DNA of 64,000 nt from Streptomyces sp. P9-A2 (GTDB lineage: Bacteria; Actinomycetota; Actinomycetes; Streptomycetales; Streptomycetaceae). A model generated the notes under the pieces. The model was not told the origin of the DNA. It saw only the letters and a list, made by a program, of their open reading frames with translations, and did no database searches. The translations under genes and the position numbers were made by a program. The stretch spans positions 6,820,001 through 6,884,000 of the forward strand of contig NZ_JAZIFX010000001.1 in the NCBI RefSeq assembly GCF_036634175.1, written 5' to 3'. Shown piece after piece: positions 15,511-24,222 of this stretch (position 1 is its first letter; the number at the start of each line of letters is the position of its first letter).

Positions 15511-16032
15511 TCACGGCCGGCCGAGGCTTCGGGACATGCACACGCGCGGCCACCGGTCGAGCCCGTGCCCGCCCTCCTGGGCGCGGATCCGGCGCAGACC
15601 GGGCGTGAGTTCGGCCTCGGCCAGCGTGCGGAAGCCGAGGCGGGCGTAGTACGGGGCGTTCCACGGGACGTCGGCGAAGGTGGTCAGGGTCAGGGCGCTC
15701 AGGCCCTGCGCGCGGGCCTGCTCGGCGGCGTGGGCGATCAGGGACCGGCCCACGCCCCGGCGGGCGGCGCGCGGGTGCACCGAGACCTGCTCGAGGTGGA
15801 ACGCGTCGTCCACCGGTTCGGCGATCAGATAGGCGGCGGGCCGGTCCCGTTCGTCGGCGGCGACCCAGCAGTGGCCCGCCCGCCGGTAGTGGTCGAGGGT
15901 GTCGAGGGCGGGCGGCTCGTCGTCGGCGATCTCCGGCATGCCCAGGGCCCGGAAGGGTGCGCCGGCGGCCCGTTCGATGTCCTGGAGGGCGGACAGCTCG
16001 TCGGAGGCTGGGGGCCGGATGTGCGTACGCAT
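15511..16032 (-). CDS. GNAT-family N-acetyltransferase
   Basis: 173 aa of the RimI/PhnO-like type. It begins IRPPASDELSALQDIERAAG; the CoA-binding loop is HPRAARRGVGRSLIAHAAEQA at about 100-120, and NAPYYARLGFRTLAEAEL closes the fold. It is the upstream gene of a GNAT pair. The upstream neighbour is the zinc-ribbon gene in the same orientation (52-bp gap). The substrate cannot be told from sequence. Confidence 0.87.
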   Translation of the reverse strand: MRTHIRPPASDELSALQDIERAAGAPFRALGMPEIADDEPPALDTLDHYRRAGHCWVAADERDRPAAYLIAEPVDDAFHLEQVSVHPRAARRGVGRSLIAHAAEQARAQGLSALTLTTFADVPWNAPYYARLGFRTLAEAELTPGLRRIRAQEGGHGLDRWPRVCMSRSLGRP

Positions 16033-16084
16033 GCCCCGAGTATCGGACGGTGGGGGCGGGAACGTCCCCGGGTTCCCGGGCTTC

Positions 16085-16891
16085 TCAGGAGCGGGTGGCG
16101 TCCAGCGCGTCGGCCGGGGCGTTCACCGGTTGCGGGGTGCCGGTGAGGTCGAGCAGGAACAGCGGGACACCCAGGCGGTCGGCACGCTCCCGGGCGTCCG
16201 GAGTGTACCCGGTGAGGGTGACGTACAGACACCGCGCGGACTCCGACATGGACATGAGCCACAGGCACTCCACGTCCCGCGACGTCACCGGACGCGCCGA
16301 CGGGTCGACCAGGGCGAGGACACCCTGGCCGGCCAGCCCGATGCCGAACGGGGGACGCCGGTGGGCGCGGCGGATGTCGTCGTGGCCGAGCAGGCGCAGA
16401 TACAGCACGGTCGCCGTGACCGCGTCCCGCGCGGTGCGGATCGGCACGGAGGGGATGTCAGGGCGGCGTGGAGCGGGTCCGGCGGCCGCCGGCGACTCCG
16501 GTGCAGGGGTGCCGTCCGGTGCAGGTGCGGCGTACGAGTCAGGTGTGCCGTACGAGCCAGGTGTGGCGTACGAGTCAGGTGTGGTGCCCGAGGCGGGTGA
16601 GGGGGATCCGTCCGGGGCGGGAGGGGTTCCCGGGCCGGTCACCGGGATCCGCAGCACCGTCCCGCACGGGCAGCCGAACTCCGGTCGCGGCCACTCGCCG
16701 GGCCGCCCGCAGCGTCCGCAGCGCACGGTGACCCACTCCTCCTGCCAGACGCGATGGACGACCGGTGTCGGCGCCGCGTCCGGATCCAGCGGCGGCACGA
16801 CCGGCGCGCCGCACACGCACGGGTACGACGGCGCCGTGTAGCGGTGCTCGCTCCGACAGGCCGGACAGCGTACGGACACGCTCTCGGGCAT
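16085..16891 (-). CDS. Zinc-ribbon protein with Tyr/Pro repeat linker
   Basis: 268 aa. The first 80 residues hold four CxxC/CxC knuckles (CPAC, CVC, CGRC, CPC) that can make two zinc ribbons. Residues 90-140 form a Pro/Gly/Ser/Tyr-rich linker with imperfect repeats of the type [19 protein letters not shown]. The C-terminal ~120 residues form an alpha/beta domain ([23 protein letters not shown], then [29 protein letters not shown]) that resembles the core of restriction-endonuclease-like folds, but no catalytic signature is clear. It is probably cytosolic. Function is not known. Confidence 0.7.
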   Translation of the reverse strand: MPESVSVRCPACRSEHRYTAPSYPCVCGAPVVPPLDPDAAPTPVVHRVWQEEWVTVRCGRCGRPGEWPRPEFGCPCGTVLRIPVTGPGTPPAPDGSPSPASGTTPDSYATPGSYGTPDSYAAPAPDGTPAPESPAAAGPAPRRPDIPSVPIRTARDAVTATVLYLRLLGHDDIRRAHRRPPFGIGLAGQGVLALVDPSARPVTSRDVECLWLMSMSESARCLYVTLTGYTPDARERADRLGVPLFLLDLTGTPQPVNAPADALDATRS

Positions 16892-17031
16892 GGCCCACCA
16901 CTTCCGTTTCCGGACGACGTCCTCAGCTCAGGCCGGCGCCCCCATCGTCCTCCCACGACCCCCGGCCTGTCCGGCAGTTGCCGTTCCCGGACACACACCT
17001 CCGGCACGGAGGCCGCACGCACACCGCTCCC

Positions 17032-17061
17032 TTGACGGCCTTTGCGGGACCCGCTTACATT
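17032..17061 (+). promoter_or_regulatory. Candidate gcl promoter
   Basis: TTGACG (17032-17037), 18 nt, TACATT (17056-17061); start predicted near 17068. The IclR-type palindrome at 17085-17099 lies just downstream, where a bound repressor would block elongation or open-complex formation. Confidence 0.55.
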
Positions 17062-17084
17062 CATTCCAGATAGCAGAAATAAGT

Positions 17085-17099
17085 TTCCGTAATACGGAA
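17085..17099. promoter_or_regulatory. IclR-type operator upstream of gcl
   Basis: TTCCGT-AAT-ACGGAA, a perfect 6-3-6 palindrome 90 bp before the gcl start. Full TTCC-N7-GGAA spacing recurs upstream of hyi (21192-21206), and a related site (TTCC...CGG) precedes the iclR gene (30212-30226). This is the shape expected for an AllR/IclR regulator of glyoxylate and purine-derived carbon. Confidence 0.65.
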
Positions 17100-18791
17100 G
17101 TCAGAGTGAGAGTCGATGCGGCCGGGAGGAGGGCTCACCGCAGGGCGCGACGGGAGTGCGTATCCGAACAGTCGAAGCAGGAGTGCTCCATGGCTCGAAT
17201 GACCGCTGCCCGCGCGGCAGTCGAGATCCTCAAGCGTGAGGGCGTCACCGACGCGTTCGGTGTCCCCGGCGCGGCGATCAACCCGTTCTACGCGGCACTC
17301 AGGGAATCCGGCGGCATCACCCACACCCTCGCCCGCCATGTCGAGGGTGCCTCGCACATGGCCGAGGGCTACACCCGCACCCGGCCGGGCAACATCGGCG
17401 TCTGCGTCGGCACCTCCGGTCCGGCCGGGACCGACATGATCACCGGCCTGTACTCCGCGACCGGCGACTCCGTCCCGATCCTGTGCATCACCGGCCAGGC
17501 CCCGACCGCGGTGATCCACAAGGAGGACTTCCAGGCCGTCGACATCGCCGCCATCGCACGGCCGGTCACCAAGCTGGCGGTGACCGTCCTCGAGGCCGCG
17601 CAGGTTCCCGGCGTCCTCCAGCAGGCCTTCCATCTCATGCGCTCAGGCCGGCCGGGCCCCGTTTTGATCGACCTGCCGATCGACGTGCAGCAGACGGAGA
17701 TCGCGTTCGACCCCGGCACGTACGAGCCGCTGCCGGTTCACAAACCCGCCGCGAGCCGCGCCCAGATCGAGAAGGCGCTCGGCATGCTGAACGCCGCCGA
17801 GCGCCCGCTGATCGTGGCGGGCGGCGGAGTCATCAACGCCGACGCGTCCGAACTGCTCGTGCAATTCGCCGAGTTGACCGGCACACCGGTCGTGCCGACC
17901 CTGATGGGCTGGGGTGTTCTCCCCGACGACCACGAGCTGAGCGCCGGGATGGTCGGCCTCCAGACCTCGCACCGCCACGGCAACGCGACCTTCCTGGAAG
18001 CCGACTTCGTCCTCGGCATCGGCAACCGCTGGGCCAACCGCCACACCGGCCGGCTCGACGTCTACACGGCCGGCCGGACCTTCGTCCACGTCGACGTCGA
18101 ACCCACCCAGATCGGGCGGATCTTCGCCCCCGACTACGGCATCGCCTCCGACGCGCGCGCCGCGCTGGAGCTGTTCGTCCGGGTCGCGAAGGAACACAGG
18201 GCCCGGGGCACGCTGCCCGACCGTTCCGCCTGGGCGGCGACGGCCCAGGAGAAGCGGGCCACCCTCCAGCGGCGTACGCACTTCGACGACGTCCCGATCA
18301 AACCGCAGCGCGTCTACGAGGAGATGAACCGGGCCTTCGGCCCCGAGACCCGGTACGTCTCGTCCATCGGCCTCTCCCAGATCGCCGGCGCCCAACTGCT
18401 CCACGTCCACCGCCCGCGGCACTGGATCAACTGCGGCCAGGCCGGCCCTCTCGGCTGGACCGGCCCGGTGGCACTCGGTGTGGCCAGGGCCGACCCCGGA
18501 GCCCAGGTCGTCGCCCTGTCCGGCGACTACGACTTCCAGTTCATGCTCGAAGAGCCGGCCGTCGGGGCACAGCACAGGCTCCCGTACATCCACGTGCTGC
18601 TCAACAACTCCTACCTCGGCCTCATCCGGCAGGCGCAGCGGGCGTTCGGCATCGACTTCCAGGTCAGCCTGGAGTTCGAGAACATCAACGCGCCCGAACT
18701 GGGCGTCTACGGCGTCGACCACGTCCGGGTCACCGAGGGCCTCGGCTGCAAGGCGATCCGGGTGACCGACCCCGCCGAGCTGGGCGCGGCA

Positions 18792-18883
18792 CGCGGGCCG
18801 TCGCGGAGCAGCGCGATCTCGTGCGGTGTCCGCCGGGCGTCGGTGCATCGAGTGCAGTGGACGCAGCGGGTGCAGTCGCCCAT
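18792..18883 (-). pseudogene. 5' fragment of a Cys-rich minus-strand gene joined to gcl
   Basis: A well-placed AGGGGGAACC-ATG (ATG at 18883) opens [20 protein letters not shown] with four Cys in CxxCxxCxxC spacing. After about 30 codons it runs into antisense gcl at about 18792. It looks like the start of a gene that once lay downstream of gcl in the opposite direction and lost its remainder in the deletion that also removed the gcl tail. Confidence 0.45.
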
Positions 18884-18898
18884 GGTTCCCCCTGAAGC

Positions 18899-18929
18899 GG
18901 GGCCCGCCGCCCCCGTGCCGGCGGGCCCC
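18899..18929. terminator. GC-rich hairpin at the end of the gcl reading frame
   Basis: GGGGCCCGCCG-cccccgtg(c)-CGGCGGGCCCC, an 11-bp perfect stem. It lies inside the foreign tail of the gcl frame, so it was probably the terminator or promoter-proximal hairpin of the rearranged neighbouring gene. Confidence 0.55.
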
Positions 18930-19044
18930 GTGTGAGGGGTTCCTGCCCGGTGACGGGGGTGCCCGAAGCCTCCAGGGGACGGTTCAGAGGTTTATTTGAG
19001 GGTGCCGTAGCGGGTCTACGGCCGCTGCCGTAGGCCGGTGGCGG

Positions 19045-19287
19045 TCAGGCCTCGTGGTGCTGCTCCTCCGACAGACCCGGCCAGTCCTCGGGGCCGCCAC
19101 CCTGCCACTCGATGAGGTCTGCCCCCTCGACGTCGGTGACGTAGAGATCGGCGAGCCGCAGGATCTCGCCCACGTCGTCGATGTGCGAGGCGACGCCCAG
19201 CGTCTCGTCGCCGGAGGTGACCCGGCGCGAGCCGTCCAACGCCGGGGAGTGCACCACGATGTGCGGATGCGCCGTGGGATCTGCCAT
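19045..19287 (-). CDS. Small acidic hypothetical protein, 80 aa
   Basis: Starts MADPTAHPHIVVHSPALDGSRRV and ends EDWPGLSEEQHHEA. The composition is acidic and soluble (VDDV, DVEGADLIEW), with a probable small alpha/beta fold. It follows glxR by 54 bp on the same strand and could be the last gene of the hyi-glxR operon. No family is recognised; function is unknown. Confidence 0.6.
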   Translation of the reverse strand: MADPTAHPHIVVHSPALDGSRRVTSGDETLGVASHIDDVGEILRLADLYVTDVEGADLIEWQGGGPEDWPGLSEEQHHEA

Positions 19288-19341
19288 GTCTCCAGGCTGC
19301 TGCCTGCCGGGCGGATCCGCACCCGGGGGGTCCCGGCGTAC

Positions 19342-20243
19342 TCAGGTCCGGGTGCCGGACAGGCGTTCCACCGCGCGCAGCAGCGCGGAGTGGTCCAGTC
19401 CGCCGTCGCCCTGCGCGCGCAGGCTCGCGACGAGTTGCGCGACGACGGCGCCGACGGGCAGGGCCGCGCCGACGGTGCGGGCGGCGTCGGTGACGATGCC
19501 CAGGTCCTTGTGGTGCAGGTCGATCCGGAAACCGGGCTCGAAGTCCCGGCCGAGGAAGTTGTCCTTCTTGCGGGTCAGTACGGTCGAGCCCGCGAGGCCG
19601 CCGTTCAGGACGTCCAGCGCGGCCGCCAGGTCCACGCCGGACTTCTCGAGGAAGACCACGGCCTCGGCGCACGCCTGGATGTTGACGGCGACGATCAGTT
19701 GGTTGGCGGCCTTCACGGTCTGCCCGGAGCCGTGCGGACCGCATCGGACGACGGTCCTGCCGAGCACCTCGAACAGGGGTTTCGCGGCGTCGAAGTCGGC
19801 CTGTTCACCGCCGACCATGATGGACAGCACCGCCTCGACGGCACCCGCCTCACCGCCGGACACCGGGGCGTCGAGCACACGGATGCCCTGTCCTTCGCGG
19901 CGGCGGCCAGGTCGACGGACGTCTGCGGGGTGATCGAGGACATGTCGATCAGCAGGGCGCCGGGCCGCGCGTTCTCGAGGATGCCGTCGGGCCCGTACGC
20001 GACGGCCTCGACCTGCGGGGACGCGGGCACCATCGTGATGATCACGTCCGCGTCCCGGACCGCCCCGGCGACCGAAGAGGCAGGGGTGCCGCCCGCGGCG
20101 GCCAGCCGGTCCAGCTTCTCCTGCTCCAGGGTGTGGCCGGTGACGTCGTAGCCCGCCCCGATCAGGTTCTCGGACATGGGGGAGCCCATGATGCCGAGGC
20201 CGATCCAGGCGATCCGGGGAAGGGTGTCGGGGGCGTCGCTCAT
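19342..20243 (-). pseudogene. glxR: Tartronate semialdehyde reductase with a 1-bp frameshift
   Basis: A 3-hydroxyisobutyrate dehydrogenase-family reductase that turns tartronate semialdehyde into D-glycerate. The ATG at 20243 begins a good NAD(P)-binding domain (WIGLGIMGSPMSENLIGAGY) up to DLAAAAK. One base is then missing at about 19890 (the sequence reads GCGAAGGACAGGGC where A-K-E-Q-G needs GCGAAGGAGCAGGGC). The remainder (GIRVLDAPVSGGEAGAVEAV, catalytic GSGQTVKAANQLIV with its Lys) continues in another frame to 19342. As read, translation ends in a short wrong-frame tail. It is either a real mutation or a sequencing error; all other residues are well conserved. Confidence 0.85.
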
Positions 20244-20282
20244 GGTGGGAGGCCTCTCTGCACACGCAGGGACAAGAGATGA

Positions 20283-21149
20283 TCAGCGGGCCGCACGGGC
20301 CGCACGGGCCTCAAGGGGCAGCCAGTCGAATGCCTCCGCGCTCGGCCGGTCGCCTGGCTTGTACTCCAGACCGACCCTGCCCGTGTAGCCCGCTGTGCGC
20401 AGACGGCCGAGGAGGTCCTCCAGCGGGAGCACGCCCGTGCCGGGGGCGCCGCGGCCGGGGCTGTCGGCGATCTGCACATGGCCGGTCCTCGTGGCGTACC
20501 GGTCGATCACCGCCGGCAGGTCCTCCCCGTTCATGGCCAGGTGGTACAGGTCCATCAGGAACCGGGCGTTGCCGAGCCCCGTGGCCGCGTTCACCCGGTC
20601 GACGACCTGCACCGCGGCCGGGGCCGACACCAGCGGGTACCGCGGCGACTCGGTCCGGTTCAGCGCCTCGATCAGCAGCGTCGCGCCGATCCGGTCGGCG
20701 GCGTGGGCGGCGAGGGCGAGGTTCTCCAGGGCGAGCGCGTCCTGCTCGGCCGGGTCCACGCCCTCGACGCGGTTGCCGTACAGCGCGTTGAGGGCCGTAC
20801 AGCCGAGGGGCTCGGCGAAGTCCGCGGCCACGTCGACATGGGCGCGGAACCGCTCCGACTCCTCACCCGGGAGCGACAGGGCGCCGCGGTCGGGGCCGGG
20901 GAGCCGTCCGGCGTAGAAGTTCAGGCCGGTGAGCCGGACGCCGGCGTTCTCGATCGCTTTTCTCAGCCCGTCGAGTTCGGACCGTGCGGGTGCCGGCGAG
21001 CCGGCCCAGGGCCACCACAGCTCGACCGCGGTGAAACCGGCCGCGGCGGCTGCCGCGGGGCGTTCCAGGAGCGGGAGTTCGGTGAAGAGGATCGACAGGT
21101 TGACGGCGAAGCGCTGGTCTGCGGCGGCACTCCACTCAGCACCTGGCAT
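20283..21149 (-). CDS. hyi: Hydroxypyruvate isomerase
   Basis: 288 aa of the xylose-isomerase-like TIM-barrel family. Hyi interconverts hydroxypyruvate and tartronate semialdehyde. FAVNLSILFTELPLLERPAA is the typical first strand and helix; LIEALNRTESPRYPLVSA carries the metal-site Glu; MDLYHLAMNGEDL and GHVQIADSPGRGAPGTG carry the later metal ligands. It is intact. It is the promoter-proximal gene of hyi-glxR (39-bp gap) with its own promoter and operator upstream. It is preserved while its two partners, gcl and glxR, are damaged. Confidence 0.88.
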   Translation of the reverse strand: MPGAEWSAAADQRFAVNLSILFTELPLLERPAAAAAAGFTAVELWWPWAGSPAPARSELDGLRKAIENAGVRLTGLNFYAGRLPGPDRGALSLPGEESERFRAHVDVAADFAEPLGCTALNALYGNRVEGVDPAEQDALALENLALAAHAADRIGATLLIEALNRTESPRYPLVSAPAAVQVVDRVNAATGLGNARFLMDLYHLAMNGEDLPAVIDRYATRTGHVQIADSPGRGAPGTGVLPLEDLLGRLRTAGYTGRVGLEYKPGDRPSAEAFDWLPLEARAARAAR

Positions 21150-21191
21150 CGGGGCCGTGCTCCCTTCCGATCACGCCAATCACTCCTTGAA

Positions 21192-21206
21192 TTCCGGATC
21201 GTGGAA
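21192..21206. promoter_or_regulatory. IclR-type operator upstream of hyi
   Basis: TTCC-GGATCGT-GGAA, 43 bp before the hyi start and just downstream of its predicted transcription start. On the minus strand it reads TGTTCCACGATCCGGAA, which shares ATGTTCCACGAYCCGG with the site before the iclR gene at 30212. Confidence 0.6.
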
Positions 21207-21226
21207 CATTTCTTCTACTTATCGGA

Positions 21227-21256
21227 AGATTGCCTGTGGATCTCGAGGGCTGTCAA
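21227..21256 (-). promoter_or_regulatory. Candidate hyi-glxR promoter
   Basis: Minus strand: perfect -35 TTGACA (21256-21251), 18-nt spacer, weak -10 CAATCT (21232-21227). The operator at 21192-21206 overlaps the start region. Confidence 0.5.
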
Positions 21257-21454
21257 GGGGGAGCGGGTGACAAGGGCGCGCGAAGCCGTACCGGATGCCG
21301 GTGTCCCGGTATCCGGCCGAACGGCCGGCACCCGATGAACGTCGTAGGTCATCAGCGCGTGCCAGGACCCGGGAGAAACCACCTGCCGCGCTCCTGGCCG
21401 GCCCTGGGTCCGGCCCGTTCGCTCCCGCCTGTCCGCCCCGTCCGGCTTCTGGGG

Positions 21455-21738
21455 TTCGGACCGAGGATCGTCCGGTGTCGCCCGGGCCGTGTGTCCGAGA
21501 CCCGGTCCGCCGACGGTGACGCCCAGTTCGGTGTGGGGCAGCCCGGCCGGACCGAGCTCCGCCGGCGCGATTTCGCCGACGCGATCTCGCCGGCGGTGAA
21601 GAGGCTGGACATCAAGAACTCGTCGCCGGGCTCGACCTCGTACACCTCCTCGCCCGAGACCGGATGACGGCGCCGTCGCAGACCGATCTCACCGATCGGT
21701 GTCTCCTGCCGGTCGAGCTCCTCGAAGCGCGGACTCAT
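21455..21738 (-). pseudogene. Relic of a spermidine-synthase-like gene
   Basis: From ATG 21738 the first ~52 residues (MSPRFEELDRQETPIGEIGL, then VYEVEPGDEFLMSSLFTAGEI) match actinobacterial spermidine-synthase-like proteins. A 14-bp imperfect tandem duplication (GGCGAGATCGCGTC / GGCGAAATCGCGCC, about 21567-21594) then shifts the frame. In the alternative frame the homology goes on (AELGPAGLPHTELGVTVGG, then HTARATPDDPRS) to about 21455, where it ends abruptly. The rest of the gene is gone. The 128-residue open frame that runs on to 21352 is mostly out-of-frame sequence. Confidence 0.65.
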
Positions 21739-21796
21739 CCGTCCGCCTTTCTGATGTCCGCCGGGCAGGGGTGCCGCCGAGGTGGCGCCCGGAAGG

Positions 21797-21823
21797 CCGC
21801 GCCCCGGGTGATACGGGGCGCGG
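21797..21823. terminator. Terminator after RNase J
   Basis: CCGCGCCCC-gggtgatac-GGGGCGCGG, a perfect 9-bp stem beginning 5 nt after the RNase J stop codon on the minus strand. Confidence 0.7.
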
Positions 21824-21828
21824 TCCGG

Positions 21829-23514
21829 TCAGGCGTCGATGATGACGGGGATGATGAGGGGTTTGCGGCGGTGGGTGCGGAACGCCCAGTTGGCCACGGC
21901 GCGGGCGACGAGCTGTTCGAGCTGGTGTGCGTCGCCGATGCCTTCCTCGGCGGCGGTGGCCAGCGTCTTTTCGATGAGGGGGATGACGGGTTCGAACGTG
22001 GTCTCGTCGTGTACGAAGCCGCGGGCCAGGAAGTCGGGTGCCTCGGCCAGCGCGCCGGTGTCGGCGTCCACGATCGCCACGACCGTGACCACGCCTTCCT
22101 CGGCCAGGGTGAGACGGTCCTTGAGGGATGCCTCGGTCGCGCCGCCGACCTCCATGCCGTCCACGTAGACGTTGCCCGCGGGCACCTTGCCGGTGATGGA
22201 CGCGCGCCCGTCGACGAGGTCGACGACGACCCCGTCCTCGGCGACGACGACCCGTTCGGGGGCGACTCCGGTGCGGATGGCGAGGTCGGCGTTGGCCCGC
22301 AGATGGCGCCACTCGCCGTGGACGGGCATGACGTTGCGGGGCTTGACGATGTTGTAGCAGTAGACGAGCTCGCCGGCGCTGGCGTGCCCGGAGACGTGCA
22401 CCTTGGCGTTGCCCTTGTGGACGACGTGGGCGCCCCACCGGGTCAGCCCGTTGATCACCCGGTAGATGGCGTTCTCGTTGCCGGGGATCAGGGAACTGGC
22501 GAGCAGGACCGTGTCGCCCTCGCCGATGCGGATCTGATGGTCGCGGTTGGCCATCCGCGACAGCGCGGCCATGGGTTCGCCCTGCGATCCCGTGCACACC
22601 AGGGTGATCCGGTGGTCGGCGAGCTTCTCCAGTTCCCTCGTGCTCACGACCAGACCGGAGGGGACCTTCAGATAACCCAACTCGCGGGCGATGCCCATGT
22701 TGCGGACCATCGAGCGGCCCACGAACGCCACCTTGCGGCCGTGCTGGTGGGCGGCGTCCAGGACCTGCTGGATGCGGTGCACATGGCTGGCGAAGCTGGA
22801 GACGATGACCCGCCGGGGCGCGGTACGCATCACCTGCTCGATCGCCGGATTCAGTTCCCGCTCGGAGGTGGTGAAGCCGGGCACTTCGGCGTTGGTCGAG
22901 TCGGTGAGGAACAGATCCACGCCCTCCTCGCCCAGGCGGGCGAAGGCGCGCAGGTCGGTGATGCGGTCGTCGAGGGGGAACTGGTCCATCTTGAAGTCAC
23001 CGGTGTGCAGCACCAGCCCGGCGCCGGTACGGATCGCCACGGCGAGGCTGTCCGGGATGGAGTGGTTGACCGCGACGAACTCGCAGCCGAAGGGGCCGAA
23101 GCTCCGCCGGTCGCCTTCCTTCACCCGTACCGTCCGCGGCCGGATGCCGTGCTCCTTGAGCTTGGCCTCCAGGAACGCCAGCGTCAGCTTCGACCCGACG
23201 ACGGGAATGTCGGACCGCTCACGCAGCAGATAGGGCACGCCCCCGATGTGGTCCTCGTGTCCATGGGTCAGGACGATGGCCGCGATGTCGTCCAGACGGT
23301 CCCTGATCGACGTGAAGTCGGGCAGGATCACGTCCACTCCGGGCTGTGTCTCCTCGGGGAACAGCACCCCGCAGTCCACGACGAGCAGTTTGCCGGCGTG
23401 TTCGAAGACGGTCATGTTGCGGCCGATTTCGCCCAGACCGCCCAAGGCGGTGACCCTCAGCCCTCCTTCGGGCAGTGGCGGGGCGGCTTTTAGTTCGGGG
23501 TGCGGATGGCTCAT
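21829..23514 (-). CDS. rnj: Ribonuclease J
   Basis: 561 aa metallo-beta-lactamase/beta-CASP nuclease with 5'-3' exo- and endonuclease activity on RNA, a central mRNA-decay enzyme in actinobacteria. Zinc motif LTHGHEDHIGGVPYLL is at about 85-100. The beta-CASP blocks are present (VDLFLTDSTNAEVPGFTTSE; GHASAGEL; PVHGEWRHL), as is the C-terminal domain ending RRKPLIIPVIIDA. Length is normal. A TAACGT -10-like hexamer lies 6 nt before the ATG, so it may be leaderless. The setting is odd for a housekeeping rnj (flanked by gene relics), so it could be a second copy; this cannot be judged from the window. Confidence 0.9.
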   Translation of the reverse strand: MSHPHPELKAAPPLPEGGLRVTALGGLGEIGRNMTVFEHAGKLLVVDCGVLFPEETQPGVDVILPDFTSIRDRLDDIAAIVLTHGHEDHIGGVPYLLRERSDIPVVGSKLTLAFLEAKLKEHGIRPRTVRVKEGDRRSFGPFGCEFVAVNHSIPDSLAVAIRTGAGLVLHTGDFKMDQFPLDDRITDLRAFARLGEEGVDLFLTDSTNAEVPGFTTSERELNPAIEQVMRTAPRRVIVSSFASHVHRIQQVLDAAHQHGRKVAFVGRSMVRNMGIARELGYLKVPSGLVVSTRELEKLADHRITLVCTGSQGEPMAALSRMANRDHQIRIGEGDTVLLASSLIPGNENAIYRVINGLTRWGAHVVHKGNAKVHVSGHASAGELVYCYNIVKPRNVMPVHGEWRHLRANADLAIRTGVAPERVVVAEDGVVVDLVDGRASITGKVPAGNVYVDGMEVGGATEASLKDRLTLAEEGVVTVVAIVDADTGALAEAPDFLARGFVHDETTFEPVIPLIEKTLATAAEEGIGDAHQLEQLVARAVANWAFRTHRRKPLIIPVIIDA

Positions 23515-24222
23515 ACCCTGACGTTAGCCGAGGCGTTCCCGGCGGGCCGCCCCACGTCGGTGTTCTTCGGTGCCGCAGCCTCCGACCTCGGCGTACGGCT
23601 GCCGCTGGACGCCGTCGTCGGCCCCGCCCCACCGCCTGGTTCACGCAGGCCCGCCCGGCGCTCGTCGTCCTGGCTGCCCTGTCGGTCGCCGTCGCACTCG
23701 CTGTCCTGTCGGCCAGGCTCCCGCGCACGGCCGTGGACACCACACCGGGCCGACCGGAGCCGCCGCCACGACGGTTCGGACGTACTGGGAGCTGTCCCCT
23801 GCACGCTACCTGTCCGCTTGCCGGCCCAGGGGGGCCGCGGTGACGCCGGTGGTGGGGCCCGGCTCCTGCCGGGATTCCGGCCTGGTTTCTGTCCGTGGGC
23901 CAGGCGTTGCGGTGTCTGCGGGCAGACGCTCGGAGCCGACGGGCCGGTGCGCGCTCGACGGGGCGGCCGGACGTAGGACGACCGGCTGTTGGGCTGTGGC
24001 GCTGCGCGGGCGGCTTGGCCACGTGCGGGGTGGAGGTATGCGCCGGTCGGTTAGGGTCACCTCGTGGTGGACGAAGTGTCTCCGTCCCGGTGAAATCGAT
24101 CGGCCCGGGTGCATCGCGGTGGTGAAGCAGTCGACTGGTGCATCCCTGGTGTGCCCCGATGTGCTCTCGCGGTGGGTGATCTGGGTAAAAAATGCAGGTC
24201 AGAGGCGTTTTCTGGGGGCGCA
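23515..24222. other. 708-bp gap between RNase J and the purine genes
   Basis: No convincing gene. One plus-strand stretch (about 23636-23750) encodes a membrane-helix-like segment (RPALVVLAALSVAVALAVLS) without start, ribosome-binding site or conserved flanks; it could be a relic of a membrane protein. The last ~170 bp before 24223 are less GC-rich (GGTAAAAAATGC near 24185) and probably hold the promoter of the thiamine-binding-like gene. No clear -35/-10 pair can be named. Confidence 0.4.

Larger units (their letters stand above)
17190..18935 (+). pseudogene. gcl: Glyoxylate carboligase with its conserved C-terminus replaced
   Basis: 581 codons. ThDP-dependent carboligase that condenses two glyoxylates to tartronate semialdehyde and CO2. 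ATG at 17190 with AGGAG. The N-terminal ThDP domain ([15 protein letters not shown], then [15 protein letters not shown]), the central FAD-type domain and the ThDP-binding GDYDFQF...[13 protein letters not shown] are all intact up to Ala534 (18791). From there the ~60-residue conserved tail (normally FEQA...VVVEAILERVTNISM) is missing in every frame. It is replaced by 47 unrelated residues, partly the antisense of another gene's 5' end. The break is therefore a deletion, not a frameshift. It may be inactive; residual function cannot be excluded. Confidence 0.75.

Noticed and set aside
18792..18935. gcl tail as a simple frameshift
   Set aside because: None of the three frames restores the conserved VVVEAILERVTNIS-type tail, so it is a replacement.
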